Positions 28,770-37,737 of a DNA stretch of 58,850 nucleotides are shown in pieces. A model generated the notes under the pieces. The model was not told the origin of the DNA. It was given only the letters and a program-made list of their open reading frames with translations, and ran no database searches. The stretch lies in NCBI GenBank assembly GCA_021792315.1, contig JAJYUX010000001.1, positions 1-58,850 of the forward strand, read 5' to 3'. The position numbers and the translations under genes are program-made. Position 1 is the stretch's first letter; each line of letters starts with the position of its first letter. The stretch comes from an archaeon (GTDB lineage Archaea; Thermoproteota; Nitrososphaeria; Nitrososphaerales; CADDZS01).

Positions 28770-31700
28770 TCAACTTTTCTGATCGATTCGGTCTGTCTTT
28801 CTTCCGATTTTGGAGGGCCACCAATTGAAGCGCTGGGCGAGCCCCATGAGGGCTGGAACAAAGAATAGAATTATTACTACTACATCCAGGAGAATCGCTG
28901 CTGCGACTGCAGCGCCTATTTCCCCTAGTATTGCTATTCCTGTGATCAAAAGAGAGGAAAAAACTGCAACAAGAACCAGCCCGAGTCCAAGGATCGTGAC
29001 CCAGACTTTCTCGACAGCAGTTGTTATCGCTTCTGTGTCAGTTTCACCAGTAAGAACTTCCTCGCGAATTCTGGTTACAAAGAAGATATCGTAATCTACG
29101 CCAACTCCCAGCATGGTGACAACAACAAACAAGGGTGCGAAGTCAAGAATCGGCAGGTTAAGGAGATGGTAGAAAAGAATCGAAAGAATTGAAAGAGAGA
29201 ATACAACACTGCAGAGTATAGTAAATATGAGACGGAATGGAGTAAACACCGATCTGAGTTGAATGAACAGAATGACGTAGACGGCAGCGGCGAGAATCAA
29301 CACTACTTGAGGAAGTAATCCTGAAAGGAACGACTGGCTGTCGTATGTCTGCTGAACGCTTCCGTCGTAATACAAGGTTAGTCCATTGGAGATTTGCAGA
29401 TTACCAATGTTCCTTTCCATTCCCAGAAGGGAGTCAACTGCCGCTTGGCTCTCGGAAGAATTCGAAAGTCCCACGTTAATCAGGACGGTCTTGTTATCCT
29501 TTCCGACGAATGCAAGCATTCCGCTTTCATATTGTAAGCGCAATGTCTCGGGCATATTTCCAATGGAAGAATAGTTGATCAAGCTTCCGTACGGCCTGGT
29601 CGGACCTGCAACACTTACAACACCACTTGAATTAGCGGCAACATTACTGATCTGCTCGACTTCATTGAGGAGGGTCTGATTGAATTGATCATGCCCGTAG
29701 ACAATTGGAGATGGCAATACCACCAAGACCTGTGTGGGAAAAACCTGTCCACCTCCAAATGCTTCTGTTAGCGCGGTCAATCCCTGATTGCTCGGAAAGT
29801 TGGGGACCAGCTTCAGAAAATCTTCTCCGACGGGTGTGTGGTAGGAGGTGTAGAATGCACCAATTGCGATCAAACTGATGAAAGTCGTAATGCCCAACTT
29901 TCTCCTCAGAGTGACCTCGGTGATCTTCTGGAGTCTGCTCTTGAGTGGCTTGTTTTTCTTTCTACTCAATCCAGGCCAAAACATCTTGTCTCCAAGAATG
30001 AGTTCAAGTGCAGGGAGCAAAGTGAGAGAAGCCACCAAGAGGATCGTGACTCCTAATGCGATGGCGGTTCCGACGCTACTGAAAAGAGGAACATTAGCAA
30101 CAGCCATCACAATATATGCAACAATTACAGTAATCCCGGCGGTAAGAACTGCCTGTCCGGCCCACCTGACAGAAATCCCTACGCTATCTTCAAGACTTTT
30201 GCCTTCGAGACGCTCCTCTCTTGTCCTTCGAAGCTGCAACACAGCATAATCAACTGCTAGACCCAACATGAGTAAGATGGTGAGAGTTGGAGTAAGAAAG
30301 GTGATGTGACCATGCCCCAATACGACTATCTCGAAATAGATTGCAGGTAACGCTACGGCGATCGAAATTCCACCCATAAGAATAGGAATAATAGCTGCAA
30401 CTGGTGAAAGAAAAAGCGCTCCGACAATCAGAATGGATACTATGACGCCAGGTCCAACGGTAATTCCAAGAGCAGGAGTGAAAATGTCCTGGACGTCTTG
30501 TGAGATCACTGTGCCGCCAGTCACATAGACTGTTCCCATAGTCTCTAATCCAGAGTTCTTTATCGCTGATTGGACTTGCGCGATTGTGTTGGCGTCAGAC
30601 GAAGATGCAAAATTAAGGACAGCGAGTGTTGAAGCGTTGTCTTTACTTACGAAATTCTGAGAAATCGCTCTCAATGGAACGAGTGGATAGTTCAGATAAC
30701 TATCGTTCGAGACAATTCCGTTGATCTTAGCATTGATCTGCGAAAGTGTCGATCCTGGAGATAAAGTTGTAAGAATTTTCGCGAGGGCTGTAGAATTTAC
30801 AGCGAATAGGGGAGAACCATCAAAGGCAGTTTTCGTTGAGTTTGCTATTAATGAGGAAGCGAGATTCCATTTTTCACTGAAGGTTGGTGAGATTCCCAAG
30901 TTGTAGACAGAATTCAATAGTTCCGATACTGAGAATCCAGAGCCAGAATTCAAACTCGTTGGGAAACTATTGGCGAAAAGTCTAATGGAATATTGGGAGA
31001 GAGTCTCATTTGAAGGTGAAGGCCCAACTTCGTACAATTGGGTCACTAGACTTTTCGCAGATATTCCAAAGGACGAAGTCAACTCGCTCGGAATACTTGT
31101 CGCTATGGTACTAACAGTGAGGTTTGAAATCGAATTCTCTTGGTTCCAATCAGAGACATTCAGCAGTGATCCGACCAGCTCCATGGTCTGTCTTGTATCG
31201 TTATCAAGCGAAGGATTGGATAAGAACATGTGCAATGTCTGATTTATTGAAACTGACTCGCGCTGCATAGCTGTCGTGTTACTCGGAAGAGCTTGGAATG
31301 TAGAGTTCCAAAGTGTGTAGAACGTTGAATAATATCCAATAGACTGGACATTTCCACCGAGATTGTTTGTCAATTGGTAAAGCGAAGAATTCGCCATCGC
31401 ATTTGCAACGTAGGGGTTAGTGACTCCTTGAGCTTCTACCCCGCTCCATATCTGGACAAATGACAATGGAATACCGTAGACTAGTTGAGCTGTCTGGTTG
31501 ATCCCCTTTTCCAGCTGAAAGATATTCGAACTGAGAGTGGATAGGTTTTGAACTAGTGAGTAAATCCCCTGACTGATCGAAGTGATATTTGCCTCTAAAT
31601 CAGCGTCCTGAGTAATAACACTTGGAAGAGTAGAATTCAATAATCCGATTTCTACTGTATATAGGGCGTCCAATCCAGTGTAATTCGCGATTTCTGGGTT

Positions 31701-32024
31701 ATTGGCTAGCGTCTTGTTAAGGGCGAGAAGCGTATTCTTGACAGAGTCTGAATATGGATTGGGGCCTTGAAGGAGCACAAGAATCGCATGGGAGCTTGCA
31801 TTACTGGCACTTGAAGGAAATTCCGCGTTGAGAATTTTCTGAGCTCTATCAGATTCAGTATTTGAAGGTCCTCCAATGCCGCCTGTGATATCGTAAGACA
31901 CATGTGAAAAGAAATTAGGTAGAAATGAGACTGATACGAGAACGAGGACAACCCAGCCGATTACTATCCATCTTCGGCGTCTCTTGACAATTGTATTAAG
32001 CGAATCAAATCGCGACTTCTGCAA
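28770..32024 (-). CDS. MMPL/RND-family membrane transporter
   Basis: This 1084-aa protein has two repeats, each with one TM helix, a large external loop and five further TM helices, the pattern of MMPL/HpnN-type RND transporters. The second halves of both repeats show the family motifs: GLAVDYAVLQLRRTREE and GVGVDYDIFFVTRIREE. The first external loop is unusually long (about residues 45-500), Ser/Asn-rich, and carries many N-x-S/T sites, so it could be glycosylated. Relatives export lipids, hopanoids or siderophores. It converges on the prenyl synthase, so an isoprenoid-lipid cargo is possible but inferred. Start is TTG. Confidence 0.88.
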   Translation of the reverse strand: MQKSRFDSLNTIVKRRRRWIVIGWVVLVLVSVSFLPNFFSHVSYDITGGIGGPSNTESDRAQKILNAEFPSSASNASSHAILVLLQGPNPYSDSVKNTLLALNKTLANNPEIANYTGLDALYTVEIGLLNSTLPSVITQDADLEANITSISQGIYSLVQNLSTLSSNIFQLEKGINQTAQLVYGIPLSFVQIWSGVEAQGVTNPYVANAMANSSLYQLTNNLGGNVQSIGYYSTFYTLWNSTFQALPSNTTAMQRESVSINQTLHMFLSNPSLDNDTRQTMELVGSLLNVSDWNQENSISNLTVSTIATSIPSELTSSFGISAKSLVTQLYEVGPSPSNETLSQYSIRLFANSFPTSLNSGSGFSVSELLNSVYNLGISPTFSEKWNLASSLIANSTKTAFDGSPLFAVNSTALAKILTTLSPGSTLSQINAKINGIVSNDSYLNYPLVPLRAISQNFVSKDNASTLAVLNFASSSDANTIAQVQSAIKNSGLETMGTVYVTGGTVISQDVQDIFTPALGITVGPGVIVSILIVGALFLSPVAAIIPILMGGISIAVALPAIYFEIVVLGHGHITFLTPTLTILLMLGLAVDYAVLQLRRTREERLEGKSLEDSVGISVRWAGQAVLTAGITVIVAYIVMAVANVPLFSSVGTAIALGVTILLVASLTLLPALELILGDKMFWPGLSRKKNKPLKSRLQKITEVTLRRKLGITTFISLIAIGAFYTSYHTPVGEDFLKLVPNFPSNQGLTALTEAFGGGQVFPTQVLVVLPSPIVYGHDQFNQTLLNEVEQISNVAANSSGVVSVAGPTRPYGSLINYSSIGNMPETLRLQYESGMLAFVGKDNKTVLINVGLSNSSESQAAVDSLLGMERNIGNLQISNGLTLYYDGSVQQTYDSQSFLSGLLPQVVLILAAAVYVILFIQLRSVFTPFRLIFTILCSVVFSLSILSILFYHLLNLPILDFAPLFVVVTMLGVGVDYDIFFVTRIREEVLTGETDTEAITTAVEKVWVTILGLGLVLVAVFSSLLITGIAILGEIGAAVAAAILLDVVVIILFFVPALMGLAQRFNWWPSKIGRKTDRIDQKS

Positions 32025-32154
32025 GAGACTCAGTTAGAACCGCAGTATTTTTGAGAATAAAAACAAGTCTCAGGCGTCCTGCCGAACACAGTTTCTCACT
32101 CCAAGTTTAAATCAACTGAAATTGACTCACTAGACTATTGATCCTGCCGTGAGG

Positions 32155-32349
32155 ATGCAATTTGCCATCGGATTGATTCTTGTTATCATTGGCTTTGCTC
32201 TGTTGTTCTGGCTTCGAGATTTGCTGCTGAAGCTAATTCTATTCATTTTGGGATTCTTGGGAATCGTATTGGGATTTATCCTTATTTTAATTGGGCTCGG
32301 TTTAATTTTCTTCAGACAGGGTAGAAGGTTTCACTTCAAATCGTCATGA
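32155..32349 (+). CDS. small protein with two membrane helices
   Basis: The 64-aa product (ATG at 32155, two codons after a GTG at 32149) is almost entirely hydrophobic: two helices (FAIGLILVIIGFALLFWL and ILFILGFLGIVLGFILILI) followed by a basic tail. No family recognised. It follows the MMPL promoter region on the opposite strand. Confidence 0.5.
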   Translation: MQFAIGLILVIIGFALLFWLRDLLLKLILFILGFLGIVLGFILILIGLGLIFFRQGRRFHFKSS

Positions 32350-32406
32350 ATAGTATGGCCTTCAGTCAGCCAGAATCTGGAGTCAGACTGCAGCAGGGAA
32401 AATTGT

Positions 32407-33384
32407 TTGTTTAGGATTCAGAAAGAGATCTTTCAGCTCGCACTAATTGTAATTATTGGAATAACAATCAGGTTGGTAGCTATTCAAATTGCAAACGGTT
32501 CTAATTATGGGCCAGTGGATGTGTTTTACGCCGACAAATACGCAACCAGAACCATACTTGATTTCTCGAGTCCGTATTTGCAAGAATATGCAGTGCGAAC
32601 AACTGAGGTGGTGAGTTTTGCATATCTTCCATTCGTACCCATCTATTACGCACCCTTCTATCTTCTAGGTGATATTAGATACGGAAACATCCTTGCAGAT
32701 GCTATCATCATGGTCTCCGTATATTTTGTAGCGAAGCACATCAGTCCCAGAAGAGCGATTCTTGCGCCTATGGTCTACGCCATTCTCCCACCATCTATCG
32801 CACTGACAAGTGTAGTCTCGACCAATATTATGGTAGGCACAGCCTTTCTGACGGCCAGTCTAGCTTTTCTGCTGTATGGAAGACATTCTGGGGCAGCAGT
32901 ATTTCTTGGACTCGCTATAACCTCGAATCAGCTCATCATACTGACGCTTCCAATTCTGATTCTCTACTTTTGGAAGATGGAAAAGTCGTTTTATCTTCTA
33001 ATTGCAGCGCTAATCTCCACCGCAATAATCCTTCCATTCTTAGTACTTTCTCCTTCAAAGTTCATTTACGACGTTATAGAGTTCCAGTTCGTCAGACCGC
33101 ACCAATCAAACGGAATCTTCAGTCTTGACGGTGTTATCTATACTGCCTTCGGTGAAGCATTGCAAACTTGGATAAGAGTCTCGATCTTCGGATTATTGGG
33201 AGTAGTCACGCTTGCCTGGTTTGCAAGGAGAACTGACAGGCTAGTCATAAGCACAGGTATCTTTCTCTTGTCGGGCGCGTTCCTGCTACCAGTCGATGGA
33301 TTCTGGAACTACTTTCTCCCTGCCTTCGCTATTGGCTGCATATTTGTCTCGAGAGTTCTTCCAAGGTTGAAGGGTTTCAGCTAG
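32407..33384 (+). CDS. multi-span membrane protein, GT-C glycosyltransferase-like
   Basis: The 325-aa protein has about nine TM helices. After the first helix is an external loop with DVFYADKYATR and SPYLQEYAVR, resembling the first loop of GT-C/DUF2029-type glycosyltransferases that use polyprenyl-phosphate sugars. The acidic residue there would be the catalytic candidate. I could not confirm the family; a general integral-membrane protein is the alternative. Start TTG at 32407. Confidence 0.5.
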   Translation: MFRIQKEIFQLALIVIIGITIRLVAIQIANGSNYGPVDVFYADKYATRTILDFSSPYLQEYAVRTTEVVSFAYLPFVPIYYAPFYLLGDIRYGNILADAIIMVSVYFVAKHISPRRAILAPMVYAILPPSIALTSVVSTNIMVGTAFLTASLAFLLYGRHSGAAVFLGLAITSNQLIILTLPILILYFWKMEKSFYLLIAALISTAIILPFLVLSPSKFIYDVIEFQFVRPHQSNGIFSLDGVIYTAFGEALQTWIRVSIFGLLGVVTLAWFARRTDRLVISTGIFLLSGAFLLPVDGFWNYFLPAFAIGCIFVSRVLPRLKGFS

Positions 33385-33416
33385 ATGTTACCGTTCACTT
33401 CAAAGTAGAATCGAAG

Positions 33417-33539
33417 TCACTTCAATTTAGTTTTCCTAGCTCGGTTGAGCAAACTCTTCGGGATGGTCCTGCGACCGCAATTCTTGGCATGGTCTTGGTG
33501 CCATCTTAATCTCTGATCAATAGTTGGGTTCTTCGGCAT
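33417..33539 (-). CDS. very small basic protein, 40 aa
   Basis: The minus-strand frame MPKNPTIDQRLRWHQDHAKN continues with CGRRTIPKSLLNRARKTK and ends at 33417. It is basic, probably helical, with one Cys. I have a sense of similar short proteins (NPTIxQRxRWHxxHxKNC) in Nitrososphaerota genomes but could not search. A TATA-like stretch at 33564-33570 lies 28 bp upstream of the ATG, exactly where a leaderless mRNA would start. It is in a gap otherwise empty of genes. Confidence 0.55.
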   Translation of the reverse strand: MPKNPTIDQRLRWHQDHAKNCGRRTIPKSLLNRARKTKLK

Positions 33540-33563
33540 TCTGTTCTTTCGGTGCCATGTTGC

Positions 33564-33570
33564 ATTTAAT
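33564..33570 (-). promoter_or_regulatory. TATA-like element of the 40-aa gene
   Basis: On the minus strand, attaaat within agattaaatg, centred 28 bp before the ATG at 33539. Confidence 0.45.
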
Positions 33571-33602
33571 CTCATGAGACACAACCATCCCGCAAACGCA
33601 CT

Positions 33603-33836
33603 CTACTGTTTAGTGACTGCAGATCTTTTCCAGGACTTTGATCTTATTCGGAATGCCTCAATATCTTTCTCGACATGGGGGCAATGTCGGTAGTGAAGAA
33701 TCACCTCGCGAAGTGCTTCCTCTATCGGAGTGGGTACCCCTGAAACCTGAGCGTCCAACTGGGTTCTAATTTCGGCTAGTGGTTGCCAAATGTCCGCTGG
33801 AATCTGTAATGGCACGCTTCCCTTTCCTGACTTCAT
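33603..33836 (-). CDS. ribbon-helix-helix-like small protein
   Basis: The 77-aa protein begins with a beta-strand-like SVPLQIPADIWQPLAEIR and then a helix pair ending VPTPIEEALREVILHY, the layout of a ribbon-helix-helix DNA-binding protein. A short Cys/His-containing tail (YRHCPHVEKD) follows. A TATA-like stretch (tttaaat, 33862-33868) lies about 30 bp upstream of the ATG, so the mRNA is probably leaderless. It diverges from the uspA gene. Confidence 0.6.
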   Translation of the reverse strand: MKSGKGSVPLQIPADIWQPLAEIRTQLDAQVSGVPTPIEEALREVILHYRHCPHVEKDIEAFRIRSKSWKRSAVTKQ

Positions 33837-33928
33837 GAAACATCCTAGAACAGAAGCGAGATTTAAAGATCAAATGAATTTGAAAGAGCAGAGAGTTTAT
33901 TCGTGGATGGATGTTGATATGCTGGATA

Positions 33929-33940
33929 GCTTATCTATCT
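33929..33940 (+). promoter_or_regulatory. TATA-like element of the uspA-type gene
   Basis: cttatctatctg, centred 27 bp before the ATG at 33961, which is the distance expected for a leaderless mRNA. Confidence 0.4.
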
Positions 33941-33960
33941 GAACAAAGATTCTTGTAAGT

Positions 33961-34443
33961 ATGAGCAAATCTGAAAATACGCGCACGGTTTTCCCGATCA
34001 AGAAGATTCTCGTTTCCACTGATGGATCTGACAACGCAAAGAGGGCAGTATCGGCTGCATCCAGTCTTGCAAAGCAGAATGGATCTGAGTTAGTGATAGT
34101 TCATGTTGTGTCAGAAACTATCCCAACCCAGTACTCTCCCATAGGTATCAATTCACCAGCAGCAGATTATAGTGGTTATTTCAAAACGATCGAGCAAGAT
34201 GGCATGAAACTGGTTAATCAGTCAGTACAGGATGCCAAGAACCACGGAATAAACGCTAGGGGCGAGGTTTTGAGGACCATCTCGTCGATTGTCGAGTCAG
34301 TAGTGGAGGTCGCCAACAAGGAAAATGTGGATTTGATTGTGATGGGAACTAGAGGACTGGGAGGTTTCAAGAAACTATTGTTAGGCAGCGTCTCTAGCGG
34401 AGTTGTTTCCCATGCCAAGTGCTCGGTACTCATAGTTAGGTAA
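33961..34443 (+). CDS. universal stress protein, ATP-binding UspA type
   Basis: The 160-aa protein shows the UspA fold: ILVSTDGSDNAKRAV at the N-terminus, VIVHVV, and the C-terminal nucleotide motif GTRGLGGFKKLLLGSVSSGV (G-x2-G-x9-G-S). That motif marks ATP-binding members. Such proteins accumulate under stress and often act as sensors. It has its own promoter and is not part of a clear operon. Confidence 0.9.
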   Translation: MSKSENTRTVFPIKKILVSTDGSDNAKRAVSAASSLAKQNGSELVIVHVVSETIPTQYSPIGINSPAADYSGYFKTIEQDGMKLVNQSVQDAKNHGINARGEVLRTISSIVESVVEVANKENVDLIVMGTRGLGGFKKLLLGSVSSGVVSHAKCSVLIVR

Positions 34444-34464
34444 GCTTGCCGATATTTCCACCTC

Positions 34465-35121
34465 TCAATCTACCATCTTGCTTCCCTTCACAGACACTGT
34501 GAAAGTCGAACCACTCTTCTCCTTTCTAACGACAATATTGTTGTAATCAGTCTGCATGAGTGTAAACCAGTATTTCGCGGGATCCACCTTGTTCTTTCTG
34601 ATCTCAGCCGCGATTTTGTCGATCAATCGCTGGTTAATCTGTTTCACATGTTTTCTCTGTCTTGAAATCTTACTCGAGTTCTTATCATACCAAAGACCAA
34701 CCAGTCGCGTCAATCTTCTGTCCAAAAGGTAGTAAGAGCCGAATCCAATAGTGTAAGCTAGAACAAAAATCACCGCAAAACCGAGAGCTTCGTACTTGCC
34801 CATAAAATCGAAAGCTCGCGAATAAGAACCGATGATATAGACAACCAGAATGATGAGTCCAATGAACATCAAGAGCTGTTTCAAGAAACCCAAGATCTTG
34901 GACAACCTTGTAATCTGGGGTGAGTACGAAGGTATTCGCGCGATGTCCCAGATATCAATTTCAACATCTTTCCAAGCAGATGCAATATCGTGATCGTCAG
35001 GGTACTTGCTTGCGATTTTAAGAAGTCTCAATGGATCTACTGGTGACATTACCGAATAACCGTCGAGCCAGGTGACTAATTTGATTAAATCGCGGATACT
35101 CACCGAGTCTCTCTTTACCAT
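34465..35121 (-). CDS. hypothetical protein with two TM helices, last gene of an operon
   Basis: The 218-aa protein has two adjacent membrane helices (about residues 83-102 and 112-132) between soluble N- and C-terminal parts. The C-terminal part is basic and helical. No family recognised. It starts 13 bp after the dehydrogenase gene ends, as the last member of a four-gene minus-strand operon (37344 to 34465). Confidence 0.6.
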   Translation of the reverse strand: MVKRDSVSIRDLIKLVTWLDGYSVMSPVDPLRLLKIASKYPDDHDIASAWKDVEIDIWDIARIPSYSPQITRLSKILGFLKQLLMFIGLIILVVYIIGSYSRAFDFMGKYEALGFAVIFVLAYTIGFGSYYLLDRRLTRLVGLWYDKNSSKISRQRKHVKQINQRLIDKIAAEIRKNKVDPAKYWFTLMQTDYNNIVVRKEKSGSTFTVSVKGSKMVD

Positions 35122-35133
35122 GCTGTCTACTCC

Positions 35134-36156
35134 TCAATCTGTCCTCGCACTTTTGATCAGCTCACGGAGACCAACGTATTCTCTTCGATTGACTCTTCCT
35201 CTCAATTTCTCTTTCTTTGCAAATCTAACGATATTCTGAACCGCATATTCGATTGACAATTCAGTCTGTTTGGGAACAAATCCAGAAACATGAGCCGTTC
35301 CCAAAAAATTCGAGAATTCAGAGAATGGGAAATTCTGCTCGAATTTCTGGCCTGACTTGGGATAATGCCACCACACATCCAAACCGCATTTGAATAGAGG
35401 ATTCTTTCTTAGATGGTAGTACAGGGCCTTTTCATTGATTACATCGCCTCTTCCGAGATTCACAAGAATGCAGTCTTTCTTCATCAAGCTCAACTCCCTT
35501 CTGTCAATGATGTGAAAGGTTTTGACCGTTAGAGGCAGGGCTAGAACTATTACATCAGAGAATGTGAGAACGCGATTCAGTTCAGTTATGGCAAAGGTCA
35601 GATCACAGGACTTTGCAGGTTTCCCTGAAGTATTCACACCGATTGTTGTCATCCCAAAACATTTGGCTATTCTTGCAATAGCTTGACCGATACCTCCAGC
35701 CCCAATGATGCCAATTCTTTTGCCACGGAGCAGAATCGAATTTTCATAATCAGGGATACCAAGTCTAAGCTTCGAATTTCTATTCCCCAGATCCTTTGCG
35801 AGATAAAGTATCATGCCCATTGCAAACTCTGCCATAGATTCAGAATAAGCACCGACATTTCCGCATACGATTACTTTCGGAGGAATATTTCCAAAATCGA
35901 GGGCATCAACTCCTGCCCTAATGCTTTGGATCAGTTTAAGCATCTGCATCCTTCCGATCTTATCTCCAGTTAGCCATTCCTTATCTGAGCTCTTCACAGT
36001 ATCGAAGAGCATGATTTCGACCTGCCCTATCTCATTCTCTTGTACACCGTTCACATTTCTTATAACAAACTCTGGGCCAAGAGCTTCGAGAAGGGCAAGT
36101 CTTGTCTTTGAAGAAAGTTCACAATTTGTGAGAAGAATTCTTCGATTCAGTCGCAT
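35134..36156 (-). CDS. D-isomer-specific 2-hydroxyacid dehydrogenase
   Basis: The 340-aa enzyme interconverts a 2-oxoacid and a D-2-hydroxyacid with NAD(P)H. The nucleotide-binding motif is IGIIGAGGIGQAIARIA; the substrate Arg is in NLGRGDVINEKAL, the Glu partner in that region, and the family His appears in GTAHVSGFV. Sequence identifies the family but not the substrate (glycerate, glyoxylate, phosphoglycerate and lactate are all options). The nucleotide loop after the second strand (VNTSGKP) lacks the acidic residue typical of NAD binding, which allows NADP. It lies in a tight operon with three membrane proteins, an unusual context. Confidence 0.88.
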   Translation of the reverse strand: MRLNRRILLTNCELSSKTRLALLEALGPEFVIRNVNGVQENEIGQVEIMLFDTVKSSDKEWLTGDKIGRMQMLKLIQSIRAGVDALDFGNIPPKVIVCGNVGAYSESMAEFAMGMILYLAKDLGNRNSKLRLGIPDYENSILLRGKRIGIIGAGGIGQAIARIAKCFGMTTIGVNTSGKPAKSCDLTFAITELNRVLTFSDVIVLALPLTVKTFHIIDRRELSLMKKDCILVNLGRGDVINEKALYYHLRKNPLFKCGLDVWWHYPKSGQKFEQNFPFSEFSNFLGTAHVSGFVPKQTELSIEYAVQNIVRFAKKEKLRGRVNRREYVGLRELIKSARTD

Positions 36157-36165
36157 GGATGCATT

Positions 36166-36651
36166 CTACTCCTCAAGCGGAAGGTACTCTAGTAATCGCC
36201 TCGCCGTGATTCTAGCATCATCTTCTGATTGGAATTCCCAGATTAGCACTTTGCGATTGGGGGCCGGACGAAAGCCAAGTTCATTCGATCTTTCCATATC
36301 GGTGATTATCGTTCCATTTTTGATCTGTCCTATTTTCTTGTCTTGGTATGTCGCCTCAACAGGGTCTTTCCGTAGGTAGAGGGAGATTCTTATTGGTTTT
36401 ACTGATTTCCTCAAAAAGATCATGTCGTATCCGGCAGCCAGCAAGATGAAGAAACCCAAAGCTATGTAGCCTCCCGGAGGGGCAAGAATCGCAAAGACAA
36501 TACCGAGTGCGATCAAGGAAAGTGCGATTAGGTGAATCTCCTTCAGTGAGATATTGCCTATCCCTTTGAAAGAAATTACTTCAGGGTACTCGGACAAATC
36601 CCTTCCTTGTGATATGGCCGAATCATCTCCTCGCATAGTTAGGGCAGACAT
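36166..36651 (-). CDS. hypothetical protein with two TM helices
   Basis: The 161-aa protein has two membrane helices (about residues 42-60 and 65-80) and a soluble C-terminal part ending RRLLEYLPLEE, which might be a small alpha/beta domain. No family recognised. It begins 12 bp after the DUF4760-like gene and ends 9 bp before the dehydrogenase. Confidence 0.55.
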   Translation of the reverse strand: MSALTMRGDDSAISQGRDLSEYPEVISFKGIGNISLKEIHLIALSLIALGIVFAILAPPGGYIALGFFILLAAGYDMIFLRKSVKPIRISLYLRKDPVEATYQDKKIGQIKNGTIITDMERSNELGFRPAPNRKVLIWEFQSEDDARITARRLLEYLPLEE

Positions 36652-36663
36652 TTGGACAATGGA

Positions 36664-37344
36664 TTATGTTGAGCGAAGTAGACCATCTGTTCCGCTAATC
36701 GGAGTTTCATGCTCATTCAAAATATTCTTCAGACGTGAGTGAAGTCGCTCGAAGAAGGCATAATTCTGATCCTCTCCGAATTTCTTGCGCATCCCTAGAA
36801 CAAATGGCTTCATTGTAGTCCACGCAAGTTCAGTCAGAAACATGTCCTCTATGATGTCTAGTTTAACTATATTCCTCTCGGCCAGAACTCCTAGCGACTC
36901 GAAGAGTGCAGCGATCTGATAATAGCAGATTTGATCTGATCTGGAAAGAAGCTCAAATTCTTCGAACGTTCGCACCTTCGAGCTCAAGACTGTCAGCCAA
37001 GCAGATTGAACCTCTGCAGTGTTGGCAAATTCATACAAACGCATTATCATGTCCATGTTGGCTATCTCGTTGTTTTGCTTCATTTGTTCCGTAGTGAGTT
37101 TTGCCTGAATTGCTGCGGACTCTGCTTGTTTCTCAGTGGCCTTGATCAACTTTCCGTTTTCTCTAATCTGATAGGCGACAAACAAAGCACCCAGAATGAC
37201 TGCTATTGAGCTGATCAGAGACAAATCAGTCGAAATGAAGCTGTAAATATCGAGGGGTGAAGTTGAGGGAACAAACACAGATGATACTGAGATAAGTGCT
37301 TGGATCGAGTTATGTAAAGTGTTTTCTCCATCACATCCAAACAT
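36664..37344 (-). CDS. DUF4760-like membrane-anchored protein, first gene of an operon
   Basis: The 226-aa protein has one clear membrane helix (about residues 40-62, LISSIAVILGALFVAYQI), then a coiled-coil stretch (IKATEKQAESAAIQAKLTTE) and a helical domain with FANTAEVQSAW and YYQIAALFESLGVLAERN. This matches the DUF4760 family in layout. The function is not known. The ATG at 37344 sits 20 bp from the TATA-like element shared with the divergent regulator at 37395. Confidence 0.65.
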   Translation of the reverse strand: MFGCDGENTLHNSIQALISVSSVFVPSTSPLDIYSFISTDLSLISSIAVILGALFVAYQIRENGKLIKATEKQAESAAIQAKLTTEQMKQNNEIANMDMIMRLYEFANTAEVQSAWLTVLSSKVRTFEEFELLSRSDQICYYQIAALFESLGVLAERNIVKLDIIEDMFLTELAWTTMKPFVLGMRKKFGEDQNYAFFERLHSRLKNILNEHETPISGTDGLLRST

Positions 37345-37360
37345 TTTCGACCTAGCAGCT

Positions 37361-37371
37361 ATCTTTATTGA
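37361..37371. promoter_or_regulatory. single TATA element between two divergent genes
   Basis: atctttattga lies about 20 bp from the minus-strand ATG (37344) and about 30 bp before the plus-strand ATG (37395). The start codons are 51 bp apart, the same as in the pair at 14136/14187. Confidence 0.45.
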
Positions 37372-37394
37372 CCCTCAATATTCTCGAAGAATGG

Positions 37395-37727
37395 ATGCGA
37401 CCTCCAGTTCTATCTGAGAAACAGTCGAAGATACTTCTCACTCTTCTATTCCGACAAGGACTGCCATCGTTAGACATTCTCAAAGCAGTAGGTATGAGCG
37501 CCTCTACGTGGAACAAGGAAAGGATGCTCCTGTGCAACTCTGGTTTGGTAGAGAGTCAAATCACACGCGGCTTGACAGAAAATGGCGTTGCTAGGAAGAT
37601 GGAGTTCAAACTCACAGAGAAGGGAAGACAGGTCGCCCAGAATCTTTTAACTATCTCGACATTAATAGGGAGTGACTCCTCTGCAAAAAGGGCCGAGAAT
37701 CTCGTCGAGCTGAAAGTAAAGATATGA
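37395..37727 (+). CDS. winged-helix transcriptional regulator
   Basis: The 110-aa protein has a winged helix (SKILLTLLFRQGLPSLDILK, AVGMSASTWNKERMLLCN as recognition helix, then a wing MEFKLTEKGRQVAQNLL). It resembles MarR/ArsR-like archaeal regulators. The frame opens at a TTG at 37368, but that codon overlaps the TATA element, so the ATG at 37395 is chosen. It may control the divergent four-gene operon. Confidence 0.75.
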   Translation: MRPPVLSEKQSKILLTLLFRQGLPSLDILKAVGMSASTWNKERMLLCNSGLVESQITRGLTENGVARKMEFKLTEKGRQVAQNLLTISTLIGSDSSAKRAENLVELKVKI

Positions 37728-37737
37728 TACCAATAAA

